Shown here: piece after piece, positions 15,396 to 24,294 of the stretch
How the letters are laid out: the number at the start of each line of letters is the position of its first letter
Position numbering within the stretch: the stretch's first letter is position 1
Assembly (NCBI GenBank): GCA_937916355.1
Contig: CALFTM010000060.1
Location: 21,596 to 85,595 of the forward strand
DNA: 64,000 bases
Reading direction: 5' to 3'
Source: an uncultured Bacteroidales bacterium
GTDB lineage: Bacteria > Bacteroidota > Bacteroidia > Bacteroidales > Paludibacteraceae
Made by a program: the position numbers and the translations under genes
The notes under the pieces: generated by a model
The model's input: only the letters and a program-made list of their open reading frames with translations
What the model was told of the DNA's origin: nothing
Databases searched by the model: none

Positions 15396-15432
15396 AAAAA
15401 AAAACGTCTGGCTTATGTCAGGCGTTTTTTTT
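15396..15432 (+). terminator. Rho-independent terminator after the coiled-coil lipoprotein gene
   Basis: AACGTCTG and CAGGCGTT form a stem (with a G-U pair) around a GCTTATGT loop, flanked by an A-tract and followed by eight T residues. Confidence 0.85.
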
Positions 15433-15439
15433 ATCTTTG
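15432..15439 (+). promoter_or_regulatory. -7 element for the DUF4153-type gene
   Basis: TATCTTTG matches TAnnTTTG and directly abuts the T-tract of the preceding terminator. It lies about 60 bp before the ATG at 15500. The -33 region lies within the terminator stem and has no clear TTTG. Confidence 0.45.
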
Positions 15440-15499
15440 TGTCTGTCTTTTGGTGGAGTTTGTCCGCTGACGATTTTTATTTCTAAGAAAAGGTCGATT

Positions 15500-17188
15500 A
15501 TGGGTAAAAAAAATAATTTGAAAGTGCTTTCAGTTCTGAAGGTGGATTTTGACGGAATAAAACGTTTTATAGTCTCTTCTTTGTGCTCTCTGTTTTTCGC
15601 TTTGTTATCTGTATTTTCTCCTTTGGATTTAAATGGTATCATTGAAAGCAAATTGTTGCATAGTTTGCAATTGTTTTTCTTTTTTACAGGTATTTTGTCC
15701 ATCGGACTGAAATTGTTGGATGAGCGTTATGAGAAAAAATATTTGTTCCAGTCTTTGGGCATACTTATTGGTGTACTGTTCTCTTTCTTTTTATTGGAAT
15801 ATGATAGCTATATATTAAGAAGTCTTTTCTATGGACTATTTTTCGCCATACTACCTCTTTGGGGATTCTTTTGTGTGGCTTCTTTTTGGAAAGAAAAGGA
15901 TGATCATCGGTTGAGTCTGTTTTTAAGACGTTTGGGAGGAGACTGGATGATTAGATTTCTTGTTTTTGTAGTTTTGTTTCTTTTGATTCTTTTTTTTGAA
16001 AAAATTATTGGGTCTTTTTATTTTTTCAAGGAATTGTTAGGACTTTTTATATGTGCCGTCTATTGGTACATGAGGACATCTTTTCTCTGTTCTATTCCTA
16101 AAAAAGAGGTGCTTTTTGCTGAGCCGATTCCTTTGAAAGAGAAGAACAATGTCAAGTTTGTCAAGGGCGTGTATCTGTTTTTAGCCCTTTTAGGATTAGT
16201 GTTTGGTTTTGTCTTTTTTGCGGACAAGAATCTTTTTAATGGGTGTTGGGCTTGTTTGTTGTTCCTGTTTTTCTATTTTTTGATAGAGATTTGTGTTTAC
16301 TCTACCATTAAAGAGGTTGATTCAAGAGGAAAAATAAAGGTCTTTCGTACATTGGCATACGTTCTTGCATGGGTGTTTTCCATTCTTTTGGCTGTTAATA
16401 TTTGCAGATTATTACAGAGCCGAGTGGAGGAGGCGATGCTTTATATATTGTTAGGCTGTATCGTTAGTTGCCTATTGCTTATTATCAGACAGACTTCATT
16501 GAAACGAAAGTGGGTGACAATCATGTTCACTTCATTTTTATTCATCACCCTCTTCTCTTACGGCTCATGGAGTTTTCGTAATATGGAACGCAGATACATT
16601 GAAAATCGGGTTGTAAGTCTCATCAAAGAGGGAGGTTTTGATTATCCTCTGAAAAGTGAGAAAGAGGTGTATTTGTGGAGATATGGAATGTCCTATAAGG
16701 ATGCGATGTCGATAGAAGAATTATTAAAACGATATAAATCAAAATATGAAATTGAAGATTTGATGGATGATGCTCTTTTTTCAGAATTTATAGGTTTGGA
16801 AGGTGTTGAAACTGCCAATAGAGAGCGATATCATTATGAAAAATACTATGGTTCCATATCAATTCCGGATGGTTACAGTAGTTTTTATGAAGGTGAAGAT
16901 ACGTATTCGTATGAAATTTCGGAGGATAATTTGACCGGAGAGAAAACCGAGGAACTGATATTTTGTTGTTTGACTGAAGAATATTTTAATGTGCATATTC
17001 CTATTGATACGGCACTTTATTATTGTTCGTTGAATATTGAAGAGACAAAACCTTTCTTTGTAGAAGATCAGGTTAAGATAGACGGAAAGAATGTAAAAGT
17101 CTGCTTGTTTATAAATGGATTAGAAATGGAGATGTATGAAGAGCAGGTGACGAAGTATGATATTAGAGGAATTTTGTTTCATGAATAA
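15500..17188 (+). CDS. DUF4153-type polytopic membrane protein
   Basis: The first ATG giving a sensible N-terminus is at 15500 (MGKKNNLKVLSVLK); an upstream TTG falls on the -7 element. The 562-residue protein has about 12 hydrophobic segments up to residue ~370. A soluble C-terminal domain of ~190 residues then begins FRNMERRYIENRVVSLIK and is rich in Tyr and Glu. Length and layout fit DUF4153 proteins of Bacteroidota, whose role is unknown. The C-terminal domain should be extracytoplasmic or cytoplasmic depending on helix count. It stands alone between two terminators. Confidence 0.7.
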   Translation: MGKKNNLKVLSVLKVDFDGIKRFIVSSLCSLFFALLSVFSPLDLNGIIESKLLHSLQLFFFFTGILSIGLKLLDERYEKKYLFQSLGILIGVLFSFFLLEYDSYILRSLFYGLFFAILPLWGFFCVASFWKEKDDHRLSLFLRRLGGDWMIRFLVFVVLFLLILFFEKIIGSFYFFKELLGLFICAVYWYMRTSFLCSIPKKEVLFAEPIPLKEKNNVKFVKGVYLFLALLGLVFGFVFFADKNLFNGCWACLLFLFFYFLIEICVYSTIKEVDSRGKIKVFRTLAYVLAWVFSILLAVNICRLLQSRVEEAMLYILLGCIVSCLLLIIRQTSLKRKWVTIMFTSFLFITLFSYGSWSFRNMERRYIENRVVSLIKEGGFDYPLKSEKEVYLWRYGMSYKDAMSIEELLKRYKSKYEIEDLMDDALFSEFIGLEGVETANRERYHYEKYYGSISIPDGYSSFYEGEDTYSYEISEDNLTGEKTEELIFCCLTEEYFNVHIPIDTALYYCSLNIEETKPFFVEDQVKIDGKNVKVCLFINGLEMEMYEEQVTKYDIRGILFHE

Positions 17189-17265
17189 CATTGGGAGTAT
17201 TAAGCTGTCATAATAGAATTTGTTTGATCTTTAAGTCGAACGAATTTTGTTTTATGTTTACAGTG

Positions 17266-17303
17266 GAAAAAAAAAGAGTGCGATTAATCGCACTCCTTTT
17301 TTT
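17266..17303. terminator. Bidirectional terminator with a perfect 20-bp palindrome
   Basis: GAGTGCGATTAATCGCACTC (17276-17295) is a perfect palindrome flanked by a 5' A-run and a 3' T-run. It can terminate both the rightward DUF4153-type gene and the leftward rlmD operon. Confidence 0.9.
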
Positions 17304-17321
17304 CGCTATTTAATAGTCAAA

Positions 17322-18080
17322 TTATATAGTCTCTTTGCAAGCCATCTCAGCGTCGATAAGGATTCTTCCGCAATATTCACAAACGATAACCTTTTTGCGA
17401 AGGCGGATGTCCAATTGTCTTTGAGGAGGGATTTTGTTAAAGCAACCACCGCACGCGTCACGTTGAACAGGAACGACAGCCAAACCGTTTCGTGCGTTTT
17501 TACGGATTCTCTTGAAAGCGTTGAGCAAACGTTCTTCGATGTTTGACTCAATCTCCTTAGCCTTGTCGCGCAAACGCTCTTCCTCTTGTCTCGTTTCGTT
17601 GACGATTTCGTCCAACTCCTGAGTCTTGATTTTGTAATCCTCTTGTCTGTCGTCAACATTCGCTTGAGTTTTGTTCAACTCCTCACGTCTGATGTCGATT
17701 AACTTATTAGCCTCGCGAATTTTCTTTTCGTTCAACTCAATATCAAGTTCGTGGAATTCGATTTCCTTGGAAAGGTTTTCGTATTCACGGTTGTTTTTCA
17801 CATTGTTTTGTTGCTCTTGATACTTAGCGATGAGCGATTTTGAATTTTCGATGTCGATTCTTCTTCCTGAAATTTCAGACTCGATTTGTTTAATCTCTTC
17901 AGACAAATTCTCGATTCGGGTAGAGAGACCGGCAATCTCATCTTCCAAATCCTGCACTTCCAAAGGAAGTTCACCTCTCAAAGTTTTGATTTTATCAATC
18001 TCTGAGTTTACCAACTGCAAGTCGAAGAGTGCTTTCAATTTCTCTTCTACTGAAATCTCCAATGTTTCTTTCTCTGACAT
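17322..18080 (-). CDS. C4-type zinc-ribbon protein with coiled-coil hairpin
   Basis: 252 residues. Residues about 10-185 are nearly all helical heptads, with a turn in the middle that gives a coiled-coil hairpin. The C-terminal 50 residues carry a zinc ribbon, CGGCFNKIPPQ, followed by VIVCEYCGRILID. This is the PF02591-type family, nucleic-acid-binding-like proteins widespread in bacteria with no firm function. It is 21 bp downstream of the Nif3-like gene; these two are often neighbours. It is the last gene of the rlmD operon. Confidence 0.9.
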   Translation of the reverse strand: MSEKETLEISVEEKLKALFDLQLVNSEIDKIKTLRGELPLEVQDLEDEIAGLSTRIENLSEEIKQIESEISGRRIDIENSKSLIAKYQEQQNNVKNNREYENLSKEIEFHELDIELNEKKIREANKLIDIRREELNKTQANVDDRQEDYKIKTQELDEIVNETRQEEERLRDKAKEIESNIEERLLNAFKRIRKNARNGLAVVPVQRDACGGCFNKIPPQRQLDIRLRKKVIVCEYCGRILIDAEMACKETI

Positions 18081-18101
18081 ATCGTAAATTTGTATGTTTA
18101 T

Positions 18102-18899
18102 CTATAGATAATTTATTGGGTTGCTCGGACGTTCCGAAAATAACAGCGCAAATTTAGCATTAATTTTTGAATTTAAGCCAGAAACTATATCATAAAATAT
18201 CTCTTTTACGAATTGTTCTGACTCGTAGTGTCCAATATCAGCCAAAATGATTCGGTTTTCGGGTTCAAAATATTGATGATATTTGATGTCGGCAGTGAGA
18301 TAGAGGTCTGCTCCGGCGGCAATGGCCTCTTTGTAGAATTCAAAAGCAGAACCGCCACAGAGGGCGATTTTCTTCACTGTTTTATCTTGTGGAATTTCGC
18401 TGTGTCTGATGTTTCCTAAATTTAGGATTTTTTTCGTCTTTTCAAGGAAATCCACCATTTTCATCTCCTCTGGAAGTTCCCCTATGATTCCCAACCCGAA
18501 ACGTTCATCTTCTTTTTCTGGAACCAATGGTTTTTCTACTATAACACCCAGTTTTGCCGCAGTTTGGTAGCTTACCCCTTTCGGAGCTTTGTCCATGTTG
18601 GTGTGACTGGAGTAGATTGTGATGTGATTTTCAATTGCTTTGAAAATTATTTTCCCTATGCCATTGTCTGGGATGATTTTTTTGATACCAGAGAAGATGA
18701 GAGGGTGGTGTGAGATAATCAAATTGCAATTTTTCTCTATTGCTTCCTCCAACACCGCTTCCGTAACATCCACGCAAAGTAGTACGCCTACCACTTCTCT
18801 GGTGGTGTCGCCAACTTGAACACCGCTATTGTCATAGCTCTCTTGAAATTTCAGAGGGGCGAAATTTTCTATTTCATGGATTATCTCTTTGATTTTCAT
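18102..18899 (-). CDS. Nif3-like dinuclear metal-centre protein
   Basis: 265 residues. NIF3 family signatures are ESYDNSGVQVGD near residue 20, LIISHHPLIFSGIK with the metal-binding His pair near residue 62, SSHTNMDKAPKGV, and a C-terminal ADIGHYESEQF with His and Glu ligands. Family proteins form hexameric toroids with two metal ions. The biochemical role is unsettled; a GTP cyclohydrolase-like annotation exists but is not secure. This is the short form lacking the inserted PII-like domain of longer homologues. It overlaps the metallophosphoesterase gene by 4 bp. Confidence 0.92.
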   Translation of the reverse strand: MKIKEIIHEIENFAPLKFQESYDNSGVQVGDTTREVVGVLLCVDVTEAVLEEAIEKNCNLIISHHPLIFSGIKKIIPDNGIGKIIFKAIENHITIYSSHTNMDKAPKGVSYQTAAKLGVIVEKPLVPEKEDERFGLGIIGELPEEMKMVDFLEKTKKILNLGNIRHSEIPQDKTVKKIALCGGSAFEFYKEAIAAGADLYLTADIKYHQYFEPENRIILADIGHYESEQFVKEIFYDIVSGLNSKINAKFALLFSERPSNPINYL

Positions 18900-20080
18900 T
18901 GTTTTTTTGATTTTAAGGTAATTACAGAATATTCCGGACTAAGTCCGATTCTGACAGGGACTCCCACGCAACCGATTCCTCTTGACACAAGGATGTATTC
19001 TCCATTTTTTTCTGTCAACCCATCGTATTGTTCAAAACGATATTTGGCAGGCGACCATTTGAAGTCTCCAATTTCAAAACCAATTTGAGAAGCATGGGTA
19101 TGCCCCGAAAGTGTGAGGTCTACATCCAGTTTTCCGCAGATTGAGTCTTCCCAGAATGAGGGGTCGTGTGTAAGCAAGATTTTACAAGGGAGATGTTCCG
19201 TTCCTTTCATTGACTTTGGAATGTCTCCGTAATTGTATTCTTTTTTCTTGCTCCAGTTTTCTGTGCCGATGATGGCTATGGTATCATTGCCTTTGGGGAT
19301 GGTGACAGACTCGTTTAGGAGTAGGTCGAACCCAAAATCCCTGATTCGTTGGCGGATTGCCATGCTATTCATGAACTCCACGTCTTCGTTTTCCCAATTC
19401 ATATAGTAGGTGCTATAATCATGGTTGCCTAAGATGGCCAACTTAGGAGTTTGAGGGTCTAATCTATCGAATATCTCATTCCAACCGTTACATTCTGTAG
19501 CCAAAGAGTTTACCATGTCGCCTGTGAATACAATCAAGTCTGGTTTTTGGGCGTTGATGGAGTCCATCAAAGGAATCAGTTTTTCTTTAGATAGAGAAAA
19601 AGTTCCTAAATGAAAATCACTGATTTGTACTATTTTGTAATTCTCAAAAGCGGCTGGGAGGTGTTCCATTGGAACAACATATTCTCCCTTTTTGAAATCG
19701 AATCTTTTGATGAAGATACCGTGCAGAATTGTCAGTGCGATGGTTATCGCTGCGACATACCCGCAATATTGGATGGATCGCCACCGCTTCTTGGTTAAGA
19801 AAAATACGAGGTCGAATGTACAGAACGCCAATTTGGGAAGGTAGATCAGTCCTAAGACAGTCACCAGCAAAATCAGTCGAAAGTTGGTCTCAGGGGAAAA
19901 CACGTTGTTGATGTTCAACATGATTGTCAGAGACATTGTGACGGAGTAGATGGAGATGATGGCATGCAGGATGCTTGTCGATTTGTTTGTTCTATTCCGC
20001 ATGAATCGGTTGTAGAGGTACAAATCGGGTAAGATCACCAACAGACCCAAAAATATGAGAAATTCTGTGTATATGTGCAT
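18896..20080 (-). CDS. Membrane-anchored metallophosphoesterase
   Basis: 394 residues. Four hydrophobic helices lie in the first ~135 residues. A calcineurin-like phosphoesterase domain follows, with all motif blocks: ISDFHLGTF (DxH), VFTGDMVNS (GDx2N-like), AILGNHDYSTYY (GNHD), LLTHDPSFW and LSGHTHASQIG (GHxH). The end, VSRGIGCVGVPVRIG, is typical of the YkuE/YaeI-like group, some of which act on UDP-diacylglucosamine or on lipid and protein phosphates. The substrate here is unknown. The catalytic domain is probably on the cytoplasmic side or near the membrane surface. Confidence 0.9.
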   Translation of the reverse strand: MHIYTEFLIFLGLLVILPDLYLYNRFMRNRTNKSTSILHAIISIYSVTMSLTIMLNINNVFSPETNFRLILLVTVLGLIYLPKLAFCTFDLVFFLTKKRWRSIQYCGYVAAITIALTILHGIFIKRFDFKKGEYVVPMEHLPAAFENYKIVQISDFHLGTFSLSKEKLIPLMDSINAQKPDLIVFTGDMVNSLATECNGWNEIFDRLDPQTPKLAILGNHDYSTYYMNWENEDVEFMNSMAIRQRIRDFGFDLLLNESVTIPKGNDTIAIIGTENWSKKKEYNYGDIPKSMKGTEHLPCKILLTHDPSFWEDSICGKLDVDLTLSGHTHASQIGFEIGDFKWSPAKYRFEQYDGLTEKNGEYILVSRGIGCVGVPVRIGLSPEYSVITLKSKKQ

Positions 20081-20088
20081 ATTCCAGA

Positions 20089-21504
20089 TTATTTGAGTTC
20101 CAATGCTACGACATTCTCCACATGGTGAGTATGAGGGAACATATCCACTGGTTGAATGGCGGTTACTTTGTACTTCACATCCAGCAAGTTCAAGTCTCGT
20201 GCCTGTGTGGCAGGGTTGCAGCTCACATAGACGATTCGTTTCGGCTCGGCCTTTAAAATTGTCTCCACCACATCAGGGTGCATACCATCACGAGGAGGGT
20301 CGGTGATGATGACATCAGGTCGTCCGTGTTGAGCGACGAACGTGTCTGTCAAGATGTTCTTCATGTCGCCTGCGTAGAACAAAGTGTTGTCGATGTTGTT
20401 GTTGTCTGCGTTGACTTTCGCATCTTCTATTGCCTCTGGCACATATTCGATACCGACAACCTTTTTAGCCTGTTGTGCCACGAAGCAGGCGATGGTTCCT
20501 GTTCCTGTGTAGAGGTCGTACACCAGTTCTTCGCCGGTCAGTTTGGCAAAATCACGTGCCACCTTGTAGAGTTCGTAAGCTTGCGGACTGTTTGTCTGGT
20601 AGAATGATTTCGGCCCGATTTTGAATTTTAGTCCCTCCATCTCTTCAAAGATATGATCCCTGCCTTTAAAGACGATTGTCTCCTGATCTGTTATTGTGTC
20701 ATTGCATTTGCCGTTTATGACATAGATCAATGAGGTGATTTGAGGGAATGTCTCCACCAAATGGTTCAGAAGTCCTTCACGAGCCTCTTTGTCTTCTTTG
20801 AAGAAGACTACAGTCAGCATGATTTCTCCCGTACTTGCGGTTCTGACGACGATGGTTCGCAGAAAACCATCTTTGTTTCTTAAATCGAAAAATGGCAAAT
20901 CATGTTCTTTGGCGTATGATTTGATGCAGTCGCGGATTTTATCGCAAATCTCATCTTGTAGATAACACTTGTCGATATCCAAAACCTTGTCGAACATACC
21001 CGGAATATGAAATCCGAGCGCGTTCATGTCCTCATTTTCAAAACTCATGCCAGAAGCCACCTGCTCGTAGGTGAGCCATTTCTTGTTAGAGAAAGTAAAC
21101 TCCAGTTTGTTTCGGTATCGGATGATGTTTTTAGAGCCGAGGATTGGAGATATTTCAGGTAATTCGACTTTACCAATGCGAAGAAGATTGTTATAGACTT
21201 GGTCTTGTTTGGCTTTCAGCTGGTCTTCGTAAGGAAGGATTTGCCATTTGCAACCTCCACATACACCATAGTGGGAGCAAAAAGCTTCACACCTCCGTTC
21301 AGAAAACTTTTTGATTTTCACCACACGCCCCTCCATGTAACTGTTTTTTTTACGAGTAATCTGGAGGTCTACCACGTCTCCCGGCACAACAAACTGGGTG
21401 AATACTACCATGTCATTCACCTTGGCGATAGCTTTCCCTTCATTTGCAACGCCAGTTATCTCGATGTCCTCAAGCAGAGGCAACACCTTATTCCTTCTTC
21501 CCAT
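20089..21504 (-). CDS. rlmD: 23S rRNA (uracil-C5)-methyltransferase RlmD-type
   Basis: 471 residues. An N-terminal TRAM domain (1-60) is followed by an iron-sulfur cluster motif with Cys72, Cys76, Cys82 and Cys85 (CSHYGVCGGCKW). The SAM-dependent methyltransferase domain contains DLYTGTGTIACF, TDPPRDGMHPDVV and the catalytic Cys in YVSCNPATQARDL. It methylates a specific U in 23S rRNA (U1939 in E. coli); the exact target here (U747 or U1939) cannot be told by eye. It is the first gene of the four-gene leftward operon. A -7 element TAACTTTG lies 37 bp upstream. Confidence 0.93.
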   Translation of the reverse strand: MGRRNKVLPLLEDIEITGVANEGKAIAKVNDMVVFTQFVVPGDVVDLQITRKKNSYMEGRVVKIKKFSERRCEAFCSHYGVCGGCKWQILPYEDQLKAKQDQVYNNLLRIGKVELPEISPILGSKNIIRYRNKLEFTFSNKKWLTYEQVASGMSFENEDMNALGFHIPGMFDKVLDIDKCYLQDEICDKIRDCIKSYAKEHDLPFFDLRNKDGFLRTIVVRTASTGEIMLTVVFFKEDKEAREGLLNHLVETFPQITSLIYVINGKCNDTITDQETIVFKGRDHIFEEMEGLKFKIGPKSFYQTNSPQAYELYKVARDFAKLTGEELVYDLYTGTGTIACFVAQQAKKVVGIEYVPEAIEDAKVNADNNNIDNTLFYAGDMKNILTDTFVAQHGRPDVIITDPPRDGMHPDVVETILKAEPKRIVYVSCNPATQARDLNLLDVKYKVTAIQPVDMFPHTHHVENVVALELK

Positions 21505-21540
21505 TTTTCTTTACTATTCCTTTGAAAATACTTTTACCCA

Positions 21541-21548
21541 CAAAGTTA
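21541..21548 (-). promoter_or_regulatory. -7 promoter element of the rlmD operon
   Basis: TAACTTTG on the minus strand fits TAnnTTTG, 37 bp before the ATG at 21504. No clear -33 TTTG is present. Confidence 0.45.
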
Positions 21549-21697
21549 CAAGTTTTTTTGGTTATTTAGGGTAACTTCTATGAATTCCGCTTCTGTTTTT
21601 TTATCTCTAAATGAAAAATCGGAGGCTTTTGGGGGATATATTTCTTTTCTCAAAATTTTTTGTGTCGCCATATAGGGTTTATTTGTTAATTTTGGTG

Positions 21698-21705
21698 TAA
21701 ATTCG
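21698..21705 (+). promoter_or_regulatory. -7-like element TAAATTCG before panB
   Basis: TAAATTCG (followed by CAG) differs from TAnnTTTG by one base and lies about 33 bp before the panB ATG. A TTTG at 21682-21685 is too close to be a -33 element. Confidence 0.35.
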
Positions 21706-21737
21706 CAGTCAGTTTAAATAACGTAAAAAAGAAAGAA

Positions 21738-22568
21738 ATGTCTGACAAAGAAGTAGTGAAAGCTCCGGTAGTTAAAAAGGTGACTACAAGTGTTTTACGG
21801 AAAATGAAAGAACAAGGTGAGCGTATTTCCATGCTTACCTCGTATGATTTTTCGATGGCGACCATTATAGATCGCGCGGGTATGGATGTGATTTTGGTAG
21901 GAGATTCTGCCTCTAATGTGATGGCGGGTAATCCTACGACTTTGTTGATGACACTGGATCAGATCATTTACCATGCTCAGTGTGTGGTTCGTGCTGTAAA
22001 AAGGGCACATGTGGTGGTTGATCTTCCGTTTGGATGTTATGAGGCTTCTGATGCTGATGCGGTTCGTTCTGCAGTTCGTATCATGAAAGAGAGTGGTGCG
22101 GATTCTATCAAGATAGAGGGAGGAGAGGAGATGTTGTCTCCTATCAAGAAGATTATTGATGCTGGTATTCCGGTGATGGGACATTTGGGATTGATGCCGC
22201 AGTCAATCAATAAGTTTGGTTCGTTCGGTGTTCGAGCACAGAGTGAGGACGAGGCGAAGAAGTTGATGCGTGACGCACTGCTTTTGGAGAAGGCAGGTTG
22301 TTATGCAATCGTGTTGGAGAAGATCCCAGCAGATTTGGCGGACAAGGTGTCAAAGTCAGTTTCCATTCCGGTGATAGGTATCGGAGCAGGAAATGGAACT
22401 GATGGTCAGGTATTGGTGATGCATGATATGTTGGGTATCAACAAGGATTTCCATCCTCGTTTTGTGCGTAGATATGCCAATTTGTATGACGACATCACGA
22501 ATGCGGTTCAGAATTATATCTCGGATGTGAAGTCGGGCGACTTCCCTAATGAGAATGAGCGTTATTGA
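21738..22568 (+). CDS. panB: 3-methyl-2-oxobutanoate hydroxymethyltransferase PanB
   Basis: 276 residues with PanB blocks: MLTSYDFSMATIIDRAGMDV, LVGDSASNVMAGN, a GADSIKIEGGEE segment, HLGLMPQSINKFGSF and IPVIGIGAGNGTDGQVLV. It transfers a hydroxymethyl group from 5,10-methylene-THF to alpha-ketoisovalerate, the first committed step to pantothenate and coenzyme A. It is cytoplasmic and decameric in known homologues. It is monocistronic here, with no panC or panD nearby, and is followed by a terminator. Confidence 0.97.
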   Translation: MSDKEVVKAPVVKKVTTSVLRKMKEQGERISMLTSYDFSMATIIDRAGMDVILVGDSASNVMAGNPTTLLMTLDQIIYHAQCVVRAVKRAHVVVDLPFGCYEASDADAVRSAVRIMKESGADSIKIEGGEEMLSPIKKIIDAGIPVMGHLGLMPQSINKFGSFGVRAQSEDEAKKLMRDALLLEKAGCYAIVLEKIPADLADKVSKSVSIPVIGIGAGNGTDGQVLVMHDMLGINKDFHPRFVRRYANLYDDITNAVQNYISDVKSGDFPNENERY

Positions 22569-22653
22569 TCGCTTTGTTGTCCAATCGAGTTAAAAGAGAA
22601 GCGACATACATAATTTTGTAAACCTCATAAGTTTATAGAAATTGCTTGAAAAT

Positions 22654-22691
22654 AAAATCCCTCGGTGTTTCTGAACATTTGAGGGGTTTTT
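22654..22691 (+). terminator. Terminator after panB
   Basis: AAATCCCTC and GAGGGGTTT pair (with G-U), with an inner TGTT/AACA extension and a following T-run. The T-run reaches into the leader of the CotH-like gene. Confidence 0.75.
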
Positions 22692-22713
22692 GTTGAATGA
22701 AGAAATTTATATT

Positions 22714-24156
22714 ATGAAAAAAACGGAGAAAATAAAAATTCCTTTTTTTTACCATATTTTTACGATGTTCTTTTTGTTGGGATCTACTACGGTAGTCTTG
22801 GCCGATTCTGACGTTGAGGAGTTTAAGAACTTGAACATTCCTCTTTTTATTGTTGAGACAGAAGGCGGCGTAAAACCGAAATGTAGTTTTTTATATCCCC
22901 CGGAAGGTTGTATCGGGAAGACGATAACAAACAATGAGTATGTCAGAGGTCGCTTGGTCGTGATTATGGAGAATGATACCATGTATGATAGTGGCGACTA
23001 TATAGAAGACGAGAGCGGCATGAGGATTAGAATCAGAGGAAATACAAGTGCCGATTACAGATGTCCGCCCTACAAAATGAAACTTGAGAAAAAATTCAAT
23101 CTCTTTTTTTATCAAGATAGGTCGAAAACGAAAGAGTATAATTTTCTTCGGACAACCTCCGCAAGATTTTTGAATCCATTTTTAGGAAATAGGTTAGGGG
23201 AATTGCTCGGTATAGATTGGCAACCCGGCAATCAGTATGTCAATATTTTTTTGAATGGGAAATATCAGGGGCTATATCTGATGACCGATGTCGTAAAAAA
23301 AGGCAAAAATCATTGTGATGTCTCCTCCGAAGGGTATCTCATGGAGCATGACCCATATTGGTGGGCAGAGGAAGGAGCGGTCTTTCATAGCAACTATTTA
23401 GCAGATTTTATGGGTTACACGTTCAAGTATCCCGAAACGATGGATAGCGCATCATTAGATTATATCCGAGACTACATCCATTCATTTGAGCGTGATTTGT
23501 ATGCCGGCAAATCGGTGGAAAAATGGATAGATTATGAGTCTTTTGCAGCTTGGGTTTTAGGTCATGACATATTAGGTTCTCATGATGCGGCTGGTTCGAA
23601 CATATACATAACTAAGTATGATTCCACAGAAGCTTCAAAATTGAAAATGGGTCCGTTATGGGATTTTGATGCGATACTTCAGGAAGAAGAACACTCGGCT
23701 ATCCATTACAACGGAAAATGTTTTTATTATCCTCAGTTATTTAAGTTAGAAGAATTTTGTGAAGCGTATGAACAGAAGTGGAATGAAGTCAAAGGAGTTC
23801 TTTACGATGAGATTATGAACATGGTAGACTCCCTTGTCGTGAATTATGGTTCGTCGATAGATTTCAGCATAGAGGCGAGTGAACGACTTTATGGTTTAGA
23901 GTATCCCAGCATGGCAGAAAATCGCGCAATGATAAGCGAGTGGATGTTAAATCGTCTTGAAATGTATGAAACGAGCACAGACGAAGTTTTTTCGATGATG
24001 CACGAAGAGTATGATGTGAAGATATTCGACATGTATGGTCGTCTGATCAACATTTCTTCAACACTCCAGAATGATTGTCTTCCCAAGGGTGTGTATGTGA
24101 AGTGCTATTATAAAAATGGGGTGATGGTTTGGGCAGAGAGGTGTGTTGTTAAGTGA
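22714..24156 (+). CDS. Secreted CotH-like protein with probable T9SS sorting tail
   Basis: ATG at 22714; a TTG at 22690 lies in the preceding terminator. The 480-residue product has a signal peptide (hydrophobic FFYHIFTMFFLLGS, then VVLA). The CotH domain shows RIRGNTSADYRCPPYKMKL near residue 105, GLYLMTDVVKKGKNHC and GPLWDFDAILQ near residue 320. CotH proteins are atypical protein kinases; spore-coat CotH phosphorylates CotB and CotG. The final ~45 residues (FDMYGRLIN to AERCVVK, with PKGVYVK) look like a type A T9SS domain. A surface or extracellular role is inferred. Confidence 0.85.
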   Translation: MKKTEKIKIPFFYHIFTMFFLLGSTTVVLADSDVEEFKNLNIPLFIVETEGGVKPKCSFLYPPEGCIGKTITNNEYVRGRLVVIMENDTMYDSGDYIEDESGMRIRIRGNTSADYRCPPYKMKLEKKFNLFFYQDRSKTKEYNFLRTTSARFLNPFLGNRLGELLGIDWQPGNQYVNIFLNGKYQGLYLMTDVVKKGKNHCDVSSEGYLMEHDPYWWAEEGAVFHSNYLADFMGYTFKYPETMDSASLDYIRDYIHSFERDLYAGKSVEKWIDYESFAAWVLGHDILGSHDAAGSNIYITKYDSTEASKLKMGPLWDFDAILQEEEHSAIHYNGKCFYYPQLFKLEEFCEAYEQKWNEVKGVLYDEIMNMVDSLVVNYGSSIDFSIEASERLYGLEYPSMAENRAMISEWMLNRLEMYETSTDEVFSMMHEEYDVKIFDMYGRLINISSTLQNDCLPKGVYVKCYYKNGVMVWAERCVVK

Positions 24157-24180
24157 GGGTACTCAATGATAAACCAAAAG

Positions 24181-24217
24181 GACTGAATCTTGCAATATGG
24201 ATTCAGTCCTGATTTTT
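24181..24217 (+). terminator. Terminator after the CotH-like gene
   Basis: GACTGAATC (24181-24189) and GATTCAGTC (24200-24208) form a perfect 9-bp stem, followed by CTGATTTTTTAT. Confidence 0.88.
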
Positions 24218-24241
24218 TATTTGCTTAATTAGGAGGACAAA

Positions 24242-24276
24242 CAAAAAAGGGCGAGCGTTGCTTAAACGTTCGCCTT
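24242..24276 (-). terminator. Terminator of the leftward paralogue operon
   Basis: On the minus strand GGCGAACG and CGCTCGCC form a stem with one mismatch, followed by CTTTTTTG. It lies about 20 bp past the stop of the gene ending at 24295. Confidence 0.75.
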
Positions 24277-24294
24277 TTGATTTATTCATTGGTG

